Part shown: positions 34,441 through 46,195 of the stretch, one piece after another | How positions within the stretch are numbered: the first letter of the stretch is position 1 | Layout: every line of letters starts with the position of its first letter | Source of the DNA: Thuidium tamariscinum | Lineage: Eukaryota; Streptophyta; Bryopsida; Hypnales; Thuidiaceae | DNA: 64,000 bases | Direction: 5' to 3' | NCBI GenBank assembly: GCA_947034885.2 | Contig: OX344757.2 | Span: 20,330,001 to 20,394,000 of the forward strand | Notes under the pieces: generated by a model | What the model saw: the letters and a program-made list of their open reading frames with translations, nothing else | The model's database searches: none | What the model was told of the DNA's origin: nothing | Position numbers and translations under genes: made by a program

Positions 34441-35728
34441 GACAGAGAACGGCCGAGGCGCTTGGAGACGACCACAATACGCGTTGCCGTGTGAACGCAG
34501 CAGCTCATTTGCAGGAGACAATATGGCAGTTGGAGAGAGGCAGCCGGACTGCCGGAGTTTCCACAGGATCTGACGCTCTGTTTCTGCACATTTCCGCGGT
34601 AGCCGGAGAGCCCGGCCTGCCCACAGCCCACTAACATACTGTTTGCTGTTGGGCGGCAATTTTTTCCAGAATTTCCATGATGCACAAGGCTTGGCGACTT
34701 GATTTCCACTTGGGCAGATTTGCAGGCATGTGCTTTTGGGTTTCCAACATCCTCAGAATACTTTTCGATTTGTCCTGGAGCGTGCTGTGACAAACACAGT
34801 GAGTACCCGAATCAACCAACGTTTTTTTCTTACGGAGTATGGAACACCAAGCGGTTGTCGGCGAAGGTTTTCTTCACAGACATATGCTGAGTTCCAGACG
34901 GTAACTTACTCATGTTCCAGCTGACGCATTTGATCGATTTTGGCTTTCGCCGTAGGGTTTAGACCGAATCCAGTACCAACATTGCTGACCCTTTCTCGAA
35001 ATTTCAACATCGAACCATCGCTTTTCATTCAATCCTGGTTCCTCAAAGAACTCTGGATTCCTGTCAACTGGGAGCACTGGCTATCTTCCAAAACCAATCA
35101 CGCTGCCATTCATGGAATTCCGTCCATGTTCGGCACCCTTCACTGGCAATCCACGGTCATGATCCCAGACCCCACGAGATGAGGGTTAAGGTAAGCATCC
35201 TCCAAAACCCTAATTTGCAACCCTGAAGCGACCCTTCCAAATTTCTTGCACAGAATGTAGATCTTCTAAACAGATCTAAGCCTTCACTCTGGAGCTAAAT
35301 CAATAACTCGGAGCTCCTTCTTGGTGAAATCAAGTATTTTCACAATCAACAGTCGATATCTCTTCTGCTTCTGTACGTTTCCCTATCCATATTTGATCAG
35401 TTGCGCATATCATTAGCAACGCCAGGATCATAATCACAGCCATCCCCATTTGTACTGACATTTCACAGAACGAAACAAAAATACTCCTTCCCAAGCTGTA
35501 GCTCATGAAACTGTTGATTCACTAAATTCTCTCGAAGAGAAAGAATATACACATCATCTCATTACAGAAAATTACAACCTGGAGCCTAGAAATGAGAGCA
35601 CAATCAAACTGAATGCACCCATCTCTCCAAGCCCCTCTACTCTACATACTTCGGCGAGTCACATTTACAGCAACCTTGAACCGCCTTCCAGCATAACGCT
35701 GGCGAAAATGTACAAACACAGACGGGCA
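34441..35728. other. GC-richer island with coding-like frame 34940-35182
   Basis: The composition shift at 34440-35200 stands out from the flanks. On the plus strand 34940-35182 is open (80 codons, no ATG at its start) with protein-like content (SWFLKELWIPVNWEHWL, HAAIHGIPSMFGTLHW). Minus-strand frames at 34437-34793 overlap each other. I recognise no family; it may be a gene fragment or an unlocated exon. The 3' end of the CorA-like gene follows from 35729. Confidence 0.3.
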
Positions 35729-38700
35729 TCAATGCAGGAGGACATAAAAGTCGTTGGAGCCATTCGCTGGAGTCTGCTCAGTGTCTTCATAGCCATGTGA
35801 TGACATATCTGAATCTGTGGACACATGGTGAACTTTCTCATGTGCTTCAGCTGCTTTCTGGAACTTGTCGACGAACTCCTGAAGCTCCGCCTTTCGAGAC
35901 ATCACCTCCTCTTCTGTGGGTGGATTCTTGAGCCCAAGTCGACGAATCCCAACTATAATCACAGCTGCACCAAGGAGGAAAAGACACGTCGAAAAGATGG
36001 CAAATGCGTGGGGGTTCCCACTGCCGCCTGGAATGCCGTCCAAGTTGATCCCAAACAGGCCCACAATGACCGAGAGCAGGAGTCCACCACCCCCAATCAC
36101 GGCTAAATTGTGTTGCACTCGAAGACTCCTCTGCTGAAGCTTTTCCCGTGCATTGCTTTGCATCACATCTTGAACGGTGAACAAACGATCACGCACGGCT
36201 TCCTGCTCTTCCAGCATCTCCCGGGTCTGTTTGGCCACTTTGTCCAGGACGCTCAAAGCACTTGGCTCTTTTAAATGGGTCATCAGCTCGTGAACAATTT
36301 CCTGTCGTGCGTGGAGTGACCATTTTATTCTAATCACCTGCAACACACGTCAGAACATAAGAACTGTGACGGTGATGAGGCCCAAACCAGACGACCAGCA
36401 GCAATCGGAGAAAACGGGAAAACTCAATGGTTGCTTTTTAAAATTGGGCACAACACAGGAGGCAGGATGAGCCAAAAGTAGAGCTGAGTCAAATGCTTGG
36501 ATTTAGGTTTGGAAAATCTATGGGGCAAATGTAGCGATAACAAGGTGAATAGGAGACAGCAAACAAGTACTAACCAGCAGTACCCAGTAAGTCTTAGGAA
36601 GACGTGTTCTATTGGTGAGTAAAAATTTTAAAAAATTTAACGCCAACTCACTCCTAGTCTAACCACCGATTGTAATCAATAGTTTGAGACTGCATAATCA
36701 AAACTGCCACCACCTGTAATGTGATTTGGGGATCCGCTCTGACCCAACAGACTAACTGCAACCGCTTGGGGAACATGATTCCTACCTGCGTGGAAAGGTA
36801 CCGTATTTCTCGGTTCAAGATAATGCTCAGCAACGCCAAATCCTCCTTCCCCTTCCTGAAAATTAATCAGCCAGTGGATGAGATTTGCAGAACACCTCCG
36901 TAAGATTCTTGAAACTTCACTAAGAAAGAACTTCAATTCAGAAAGCCAAAATCTGTCGCGCGTCTACGTGATCAAAATCTGTGCTAGTCCGAGTATGCTT
37001 ACCTGTTAACGTACTTCAACTCAACTTCGTCAGCTGCACCAAAATAGTGTTTCCGAGACATTCTGCAAACACGAAATCCTCTCTTCATATACAAAGCATC
37101 GACAATAGTGGAAATCCAAACAAAAAGAGTGCCAAAATATCCAGGAACATACGTGAAGTACAGTTAAAAAATACCTATCATCCCATCTGGAAAGGCGGCC
37201 GGCAAGCTGCGCGATGACCTCCTGTACACAAGTGGGTGCCTCTGGACCACCTGCACCCACCAGATCCTGCCACACCAGTTTGACCTGTTAATAAAGCTCA
37301 TCTCAAACCAAATCAGAGTCTAACCAAACTAGAGGAAAAGTAATGAAGTGGAAGCAAGTCATTGGTCTATTAAAGCAAGTGACTACCACACTAGAGAAAC
37401 ATCAAGAAGGATGAAGGAATATCTTTTTTTCATTTAGGCATGCTTCCGCCATCGAATGTGGCACATGAACGATGATATGGTCATGTAGAAGCAAGTGTTC
37501 TTCAGGGCAATATTGCTTGGTAGTCCATGAAATGGGAAAAAGGAAGATCCCCAGGGAAGAGCTATGCATGCCACGTGGATAAGGCCTGGCAGAAGTGCCT
37601 GCCTCTGCTGTAGTATAATAACGCATCAAATTCACCAAGAAGTTTATGATATACATCTTTTTGAGACATCAAAGAAATGAGGAAGAAGGAAAAGCGAGGC
37701 ACCTGAACTTCCATCACACCAAGGACATTCAGGTGGTTAATTACTCCCTTCACATGCATAGATGTAATCAAGAAGTTCTGAGCTTGCCACGAGCGCAGAA
37801 TAACAGGCACATCCTCCTCATTACGATTTGAATCCCCGATGGAATGACCGGTCAGCTCAAACAACAAGCCTCCCGCAACACGCACGGGTACCTGCAAAAT
37901 TTAACCCCAGATATATCAGAAAACTCACCAAAGGGCACTCACAAATCAAGCAAAAAAATTGTGTAGTTTCATCTGCATCTAGATCCAGCCCATACCAATG
38001 AGTTTGTGCCAAGTAGCTAACGGGAGTTGTTGGCTAATTAGTCCCAATTAGCTAATTAACTTGTTGGAAGTTAACTAACCTTTTGAGCTTCAACACTTGC
38101 AAGATAACAAAATGGGTAGTAAGCATAAAAGTAAGTTAAATGGGGCTACTTGGCTGATCGGAGCAGATTTAGCACTTCCAACGATTGGCATAGGCACAAG
38201 TAGTTTACTTCGTGCATTTAGCGAACAGCACTGGTGGAATCTAATGTAAATTCATTGCAAGTTAGTAGCTATTCCACTTAGCGGGAGGGGCCTTACAATA
38301 TAGGTGAAAAAAACCCAAGGCTGGATAACGATACCTCGTACAGGAGATGCTTCATGCGGTCACTAATAAGCCGCTTCTCATCCCGGAGGGCAACACCGAC
38401 AGCCGGATGCAGCCAACATGAATTCGCCAGCGTCTTCTGAACATTCGGATGGCGAGCGTCCACATGACACCAGAAAGTGGGTCCATTTCGCTTCTGCCAA
38501 TACGGATGTGCCAAATCTGCGGCCGTGAGGGAGCCGTCCTCGTCGGACAGCCCATCGTCATTGCACCACATTGGATCACCCTGGTTTCCAACACACCAGG
38601 AAATTCAGAAGAGAATCCACAGCAACATTCATTCAAACCGCACTTGGCTTTTAAAAAGTGCACATTAAGTGCAAACTCTCATCAAGCAGTTTTTGCACAG

Positions 38701-40279
38701 TATGATCATGAAAAGCATTCGGAAAAGGGGGTGCACAGCTGTCTTTCCCTTTCAGTTTAACTCCCAAAGAACTGAGGAGTCCATTCAGAGTATATGTACT
38801 TGTCTGTGAACACTACTCCTATAAAAAAAATTACGGTAAAATCCTACAAGTGAAATTAGGAAGAAGAGTACGGAGTATAATATTCTTACAAGCATAAACT
38901 TGCGGTAGTGATCATATTATTACTCAAATAAAGTGAAAAAACACAATATCTCAAGTATACAAGGGTACTTTTTGGGTTTATTACCGTGTTCGAAGCAACA
39001 ACAGTTGTAATATTGCATCAGTGGAATAAGGCAGAAAAAGGGGCACATGGATTTCAACAAATTTGTGTATTCCTAAGAAGATCCAAAAGAACGAACTTCA
39101 GGCACATCATTGACAGAGTTGCAGAGCTAGAGAAGTCTAAGCGGGGCAATGAGAATGACCAGCAGTTCTTTTTTTGGCTAAACATTGCCAGATGTCAACA
39201 GACCTTCTGATCTAGCTACAAGCCCATAGGAAAATAATAAATGAAAATACATTTATTTGGTCAGAGGTTTAAGACATTCAGTTTTTCCCCAATTGATTTT
39301 TAACTAAACGCAAGATAAAAGTGCAAAACTTGAGATGAAGCAAGTTTCTAGATTGTTGTAGGCAGAAGTTGAAAGCTCACCGGCATGGTGAATGGAACCT
39401 CTCCCTTGCCAGATGGTGGATGGAGACTTTACAATAGTAGCTAAGGTAGAGACTCCACTAACCATACAGAACATTAGAGTTCCATTGACCATACATGTAA
39501 ACTTTTATTTGTGTTAGGTGTGAAAATACTTGATCTATGGACGTTTATTTTTTTGCAATTGATTTTTAGCCTAACACAAACTAAATGTGATAAATCGAAG
39601 ATGGCACAAGTTTCTAGGTTGTAGTAGGCAAAAGCTCAAAATTCCCCTGTAAAGTGAATGACACCTCTCCCCTACTGTATGGTGAATGGAGACTTTACAT
39701 TACAAAAAATATAAAAAATATAAGAAAACTGAGGATGACAGAAACCTGCAGTGCTTGGAAAAGCTCGGACAACCTCGGCCACCCAATAGGAATCCATTGG
39801 CAATCTTTTTTTAAGGCATTGTTCCACCGATGATCATGGTGATCACGAAACCTTTCATGGTGAGAGACGGAACTCGTCGGCGAGGTCGCCTTCTCCTCAT
39901 CTTTCAGCAAACTCTCCCTCACCACAAACCCTTGCACCTCCGTGCCCAAGCTCCCTGCTCCCCCCGAGGCAGCAGATCCAGGTGGGCGACAATCCTCCGA
40001 AACACCACCAAAAGAATCATGAGAGCGGTTCAAATCAATCCCCGAATACTCATGTGGATGCTTCACCAAAATCTCACAGTCCAGGCGCCCTTGCAAGTGT
40101 TCGTCCTGGTTGCCGAAATCCGCACCCACTTTAAATTTCTTCGTGGGCGCAGGAAGAAACTCGTAGGCGCATAAGAGTCCGTCTCGCCACAGGTCTAAGG
40201 TTCCTGTGCTCTGCACCTTGTGGGTGTGAAATGTCTGGGTGTCGTAGTCCAAAGACTCTCGTGAATCTCTGTTGTTCAT
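35729..40279 (-). CDS. CorA-like / 2-TM-GxN cation transporter, seven exons
   Basis: Spliced coding exons (minus strand): 40279-39746, 38580-38335, 37891-37703, 37284-37175, 37062-37003, 36855-36786, 36337-35729. All junctions are GT-AG, phases match, total 605 residues. The long N-terminal soluble domain includes DLWRDGLLCAYEFLP and the conserved stretch GDPMWCNDDG...AADLAHPYWQKR; a helical stalk follows (HARQEIVHELMTHL to KLQQRSLRVQHN). Two C-terminal membrane helices at about 480-499 and 514-534 flank the signature FGINLDGIPGG (GIN at 499-501 in place of the GMN of classical CorA), as in a plant CorA-like subfamily and ZntB. Members are expected to carry Mg2+ or other divalent cations across membranes as pentamers; the ion and membrane here are not determinable. 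The start ATG (40277-40279) is the only one in the exon's frame near its 5' end, after an AAACCCTAA motif at about 40300. Confidence 0.9.
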
Positions 40280-43256
40280 TGTTGTGAATCAGATTGAAAC
40301 CCTAAATGGCAATGGGAGATGGAAGCCGGGGCTTCAGTTGGGAAAAGAGAACATGGAGCGCAATCTCAGGCTTACGGTCAATAGTCATGCCTTTGAAGAA
40401 GCGCCAGTCTTCTGCAAAATTCCATATTCCACCACGCAATTAGCTTAGTTGATGGACATGTGTGCTCTCGTGAAGGTGATTTATTATCACTAAAGTCTCT
40501 TCATTGTGGCAATTCTCTAAAAGGACACATTCTGGAATATCCTGCATACTTCCGACACATTCTATATTGTGCTGTCATTTTAGAACGTTCAGCAGACTTG
40601 CCACTGGTTATATGTAGAAAGCTTAGACCTTGCATTGAAAAACAGAACAAGGACCTCAATTTCAAGCCCACTACAAATATTCATTCCAGCTTCTGCAATT
40701 TCCAACTTCCACTCACCCCTACTCCCCACCCCACCCCCGCTTCGCTTATGGGAATTCATAATCTAGCGAAAATGATTTACCATACCACGGTGTAAATCCA
40801 GACAGTGAGGGATACCAAAAAAGGGTTGAAGAAAATTCAGGCCCGAACCACAGAAGTAATTGAGCCAGTTCATTTATACCAAGAGCTGCCAGTTTGCAAT
40901 GGAACACCAGCGTGGTCATAAACATCGAACCCAACAGGGTCTCGCAAGTTGCTATTCCATTGCAAAGAGCTGCCGTCCCTCATCGAATACAAGGTCTCAC
41001 AAGTTGAACGTCCTCTGTGGTTAGGCCCACGCTCTTGCTGTTCCTCCTCCTCAAAGAAAACCGAAAACCCAGAATAAACCCAAGTGCATGAAATTCATGA
41101 AGACTTCAGAACCGAAGCACAACGAAGATTAGAAATTCCGGAAACAGCTTCCAAAACACGAAACCCTAGCTTAATGACAACCCCCCTCTACGAGTCAATT
41201 TCCTCAACAGTCACTCATACACACTCATACCCAGAAAAAAAGGGGGGCGAGAAAACCAAGGCGGGAGAGAGAGGGAAAGCTCTGCCCACCTCGTGAAATC
41301 TGCCCACCCCACTTAAACCTCCCACCATTTAAAATGGCGCAACTGCCAATCCCCTACATACATGACTAGTAGACCAATCATGCACACCTCCTCAAGGCGC
41401 CGTCGAATGTTCTCCAATCATGCTAGATCAGCTTGAATGCCGTCCGTCCTCCTCCTCGTCGTCGTCGTCCCAACCATGAATTCCTCGCGACTGTTTCCAC
41501 AATCATTCAAGTCATAAGTGCAAACCACGCAAATTTTCCACAGCGATACAGCCCTTCTCCCACCCCAGTAAATTAAAACCTTTCGCGGCACGTGTACGTA
41601 GTTCTATGATACTGTAGATGAGGAGCACCCTGAAAAGGGTTCCCTTTCCTGGGAAATGGCCAGAGAACTGACAGCAAAAGGTTGGAATTCCCGCTTCAAA
41701 GGTCGGTGACTGAGGCCGTTGTCTGAACGGGATTTTCAAAAAGACAGAGGGTGGTGAACTGGGGAACTGGTGAATGGAAAAGTGGAAATCATGAGAGGAT
41801 GTGGCTATGAAAGTTACGTGAGAAACCGTTGCTCATCGGAGCTTGAAGAACTGAGGGGGAGGGGGAGGATCTTCGCAGTGGCATCTTCGCAATGGAGTTC
41901 CGGATTTAGATATTGAGGAGGAGACGAGTTTGAATGAGCTCTGACTGTTTGAGGAATGATTGCCACGAATAGAAGCAAATGCACTTTCTGTTTGCAGGGA
42001 ACCCTCTCTAATTGCACACGTTGGGCACTAGACGGAGTCTTATTTACCCTCTAATGTAACTTTTCCTCGCTTCAAAGCCTCTCTCTTAAATGGAGCAGGT
42101 TCTAAAATGGTGCCCTACCTCAAATGTACAATATTTGTACATGTTTCTTTTTCATAGCCTACAGCAGTGTACTAACAATGTACATTTTAGCTAAGGCATC
42201 ATTTTAGAGCCCTATACCCTTTCAACTTCAAAATTTGATAACTAATTCCACAAAGCTCAGATAAATATGAAACAACTTGGGTTAAATGTCAATTCTACTT
42301 CTTTTTCAAGGAAAATTTATTGAAAAATATTTCTAGAAGTTCTACCTCCCTAAAATTATGTTTCAGACCTTAGATGGACCATTATAGGACCTCTTACCTT
42401 AGGTGTGTTTTTGTCTTCGGGAGCTTTTTCAGCTTGAAGGGAATGGGTTTTTCTCACCTTCTTATGCAACTCACTTTGATTCTAATTTCATTGGATGACA
42501 ATTACACTTTTCATTTTATTTTGGGTGGTCCACACTAAGTATATATCATTACAACTAGTATGCACTATGCTGTTGCCACAGTCAAATCCAAAGTAAAAGA
42601 TATTTTTTAATTTTTTAATTCATTAAAATTTTGAAATTCAATAATTTTTTTACCCTAAGTCCAAATATCCTAAAACCAAGCCCATGTACCCCTCCTCGCT
42701 AAGAGTTTTCTGACGGTACCAAGCATGTGACTGGGGTACGTATGGTCTAAGAGATCTCAACATGACAAACAAAACAAAAACAAACAAATAAATTGCATGT
42801 CTTAAGGTATAGATATTTGAGATAATTTCATTTAGTATTGCTTTCATGATTTAATTTTTCAAAGATATAGACCACAGTGATCAAGGTAGTCACCCAAATT
42901 GCTCTAATTATTAAACTAATAGGTGTGTTCTTTGTCTATAAACTACCCCAAAACCAATAAAAAAAAAGTTTTCATAATGGTCATCTTACCACCTAAAGCA
43001 CTCACAACATTTTTTAACATGGCTACAAGATTTCCTAACATCACCATGACATGAAAGAATAAAAAAATACTCCATATCTTTTAAAACAAGTTTACAATAG
43101 GAAGGTGTAAGTGTTCTATAACAATCACTAATAACTTTATAATCATTTCCCTAGGAACTAATTATGGCCACAAATCAATGGCCTAAATCCATTCATTAGA
43201 AAAAATATCTTATAGGTAGATATAAGCCTTTCATAGATAGTTGCCTAAGAGTTTGT
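40280..43256. other. 5' region of the CorA-like gene, then intergenic
   Basis: 40280-42050 is GC-richer and includes AAACCCTA motifs (about 40300 and 41160), GAGAGA and TCCTCCTCGTCGTCG simple runs, and likely the promoter or leader of the minus-strand transporter. Short frames here lack recognisable content. 42050-43256 is AT-rich with no gene seen. Confidence 0.4.
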
Positions 43257-43495
43257 CAGTTGGGGTGAACTGACCCCCTCACTCGGCTACTTGGAAAAAT
43301 GCTGGAGTTTTTTATTTTTTGCAAATAATTTTTCTTCCAAATTCTGAATTCATATTTGCAATCAGAGGCCCTAAATTAGTTGTGGAAAGTCTACAAGGTA
43401 AATTAGATAAGCACAAAATAAGGGACTTTTTGTTTTACTAGCACCCCTAAAATTACTTGGAATGGCTGAGCAAAAGGGCCAATCCATCCAGACCA
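43257..43495. mobile_element. Small TIR element, second copy (~240 bp)
   Basis: The left end GGTGAACTGACCCCCTCACTCG is mirrored by GGCTGAGCAAAAGGGCCAATCC at the right. Contains ATCAGAGGCCCTAAATTAG, the reverse of the interior motif at 10003-10245. Ends are approximate. Confidence 0.5.
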
Positions 43496-43737
43496 AGTTT
43501 GTCATAGGAGATTTGCCTTTCATAGGACATTTGTCTATGATGGAAGGTTTTTCTTACCATAAAGAGAGATTGGCAATTTATTGTTTTAGGCATGTTTACA
43601 TTGCAACGATGCTAGCATATGAGCAGAGAAACATGAGTCTAAGGGCCTTGAATCTAATTGTTGGTATGTACCTACAACCATTTAAATGTGTTTATAGTAC
43701 ATACACCAAGGCATTTTCTTTGGCTTTTTGGTGCTAG
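43462..43737 (+). other. 91-codon ATG-started open frame, unknown
   Basis: MAEQKGQSIQTKFVIGDLPF... to TAG. It has a good ATG, but its first codons lie inside the right end of the MITE at 43257-43495 and nothing flanks it to suggest a gene. I do not recognise the protein, and a chance frame in repeat-derived DNA is the simplest reading. Confidence 0.15.
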
Positions 43738-45359
43738 ATTGCACTGGAAAAAAATGATTTGGCTAAAAAATGGCAAAAAATTGTGGAATTTTTTGCCATA
43801 AAACTTTGTATTGATAAAAATATCTTAGATGAAATCACCAAATTGTAATTGAAAATAGAAGTATGTTCATGTAATATGTACTAATGTGAAATTTTATATC
43901 CAATATGTGGATGAATGTTGAAATTTGGAACATGACTATAATATTTTATATCACTTCATAAAAAATGAAAATTGAAAGCCCTAATATGCAATTATAATAG
44001 AGGCACACTATAACATGAAAAGACTATATAATATAGGTGCCTATAACATAGACACCTATAACCATAGGAGGTGTCTATAATAAAAAAATTTATACTTATG
44101 AGTTCACAAATTCTTTGCTCACATGCTAGCACTTTCTATTTACTTTGGCAAGCTCCTTGAATCATCCACAATGGCAAAGCATGATCTTAGCAAAAATTAT
44201 TGTTGTCAAATCTACAACTATAGAGATGTGGTCTTGTTACTATCTTCTTAAACAAGTACAAAAGATTCACTTGTAAGTTGCCGTGAAATTCATCCACCAA
44301 CTAGATAAGTTGATGTTTGCTTTGAGGTCTATTTTTTGTTGTTATATGTCCAACTCTTTAAAGAGTGAAGTAGGTGCCCATTGAGAAGTAGCTTACCTAG
44401 TATTTATCTATTGTTGGCAAATAGACAAATTAGGCTTATCCAATACCTATGACATGTAGGTTTTGTACTTGGCTCACACAATACATGATCAATTTTTTTG
44501 TTGTGGATGAAAAACTAGGGATTAAAGATTTTGGGTATATCAATAAATTTTTGGAATTTGTCATAGAACACTAGGGCTTACAAGTATGGTGGATTATTTA
44601 GGGCTTTGCATTCCAATGCCTTCTATGGATTTGTACAATCTATGCAATTTTTAAAGGTGCAATTTCCTAGATCATTTAGAAATTCTATACTATGCCAACT
44701 CAAGGATTTGGGGAGTGGATTTAGGGGGTTATGTTTTGGTAGAAAATTAGAAATTGTTCTAATTTCAATGAAAATATAGTGTAGATTTTAATTCACCAAA
44801 AATATTTGAAATTGTAGATTTGGAGCTTAGGGTTTAAGGCTCAATGTCTTTCTTTAGCAAATTTAGTAGCACACTTTGAAAATCCATACTCTATTCAAAA
44901 AATAAAATTTCAATTGCTCTCTTCATTTCTCACATTTATCTTTGTATGGAAAAAAATCTGCATATTTTTGTGAATTGCAAGAGATCAAACACTCATTCTG
45001 CTTGTCATAAATTGGCTTACCTTAGTCATAATCTTGCTCTACTTACTATTGTCATATTTGATGTAATCCTTGTTGCACCATACATTTTCTAATTGGTGTT
45101 TAATATATACCTATGGTGTAAATTCCAAATTTTTTGGGTTTATTTTGTGTTATATATGAATTTTCTTCACATTTTTCACAGAGCATTCCCAACAATTTCA
45201 AATTTTCTCAAACAAATTGGAATTTCTTTGACTAACTGGCTAAGAAAAAACATGTGATTCATCTATTTTCATTCATGTATAGTTGCAAAATGACAGCAGA
45301 CAGAGAGAAGGATTGACGGAGAGGTCATAGGCCCGTCTTTTCATGCCATTCATTTTCGA
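43738..45359. other. AT-rich intergenic, no gene recognised
   Basis: Short TATAACATAGACACCTATAA-type inverse repeats occur at 44025-44095 (similar ones at 56780-56860). Otherwise featureless. Confidence 0.5.
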
Positions 45360-45570
45360 ATGCGTGGATGGTTGAGAGCGGAGGAGTTAGCAATTGCAGA
45401 AGCCAAGACTGCCACATGTCGTTCCTATTCATCCATTTGTCACGAAGGGGAGGCTAACGATCATCTACAGGATTTCTACGATTTCGTTTCTGGTTTAGCA
45501 AAGCAATCCATACGCTTCATTGAGACCGCAAGCAAAGAATCAGTTGACGCACACAAGAAGAATCTCAAAG
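45360..45570 (+). other. Exon-like open segment upstream of the PLPBP gene
   Basis: ATG at 45360; 70 codons plus one base before a strong donor (AAAG|GTAAGT at 45571). The product is hydrophilic and protein-like (DFYDFVSGLAKQSIRFIETASKESVDAHKKNLKG). I do not recognise it. It could be a leader or N-terminal exon of the PLPBP gene; an in-phase join to 46212 exists, but its acceptor (CGGCAG) lacks a pyrimidine tract. It may instead be a separate small gene or a relic. Confidence 0.3.
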
Positions 45571-45611
45571 GTAAGTACAGTAGTTGTCCGGAATCGGAAA
45601 GTTGGCTCGCA

Positions 45612-46055
45612 AATTCCTCACTTGCTGGGTTCGAGAATTCCTCTATCTCTGGGGTTCCAATTAATCTGAGAATTTATATGTTTCTAGGTTGCGGATGATT
45701 CGAGAATGTATTGGTTTCTGGGTTTCGATTGAGTTGAGAAATCCTCTGTTTCTGGGTTTTGAATGATCCGAGAGTTCATGTGATGTGAAAATGCCTCTGT
45801 TTCTGGGTTTCGAATGATGCGAGAATTCACGTGCTTCTAGGTTTCAATTGATGCGAGAATGCCTCTGTTCTGGGTTTCGTATGCTTGAGAATGCGTCTAT
45901 TTCTACGCTTCGGATGATTTGAGAATACATCTATTTCTGGGTTTAGACTGATGCGAAAATTGCTTCTGTTTCCGGGTTTTGGGTGCTGTGTGAATGCATC
46001 TGTTTCTTGGTTTCAATTGATTTGAGAATACCTTTGTTTCTGGGTTTCGTATGGT
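45612..46055. repeat. ~34-bp minisatellite, about 12 units
   Basis: Tandem imperfect units of the form TTTCTGGGTTTCGATTGATGCGAGAATGCCTCTG; successive TTTCTGG anchors fall at about 34-bp steps (45681, 45715, 45749 and so on). It sits just downstream of the exon-like segment 45360-45570 and ends about 140 bp before the PLPBP start codon, so it probably lies in a 5' leader intron or promoter. Confidence 0.8.
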
Positions 46056-46195
46056 TCAATGTAGAGACCCAAGTTTTTGTTCTTGAAACGTGGGATTTGG
46101 GTTTCAAGGCTGCAGGAATTGACGGAAGTGTTTGACGGTATTCATCGGGAATTTGGGTGCAAAGCATAGCTTGAAGTTTGGTTGCAATTGCGCTG

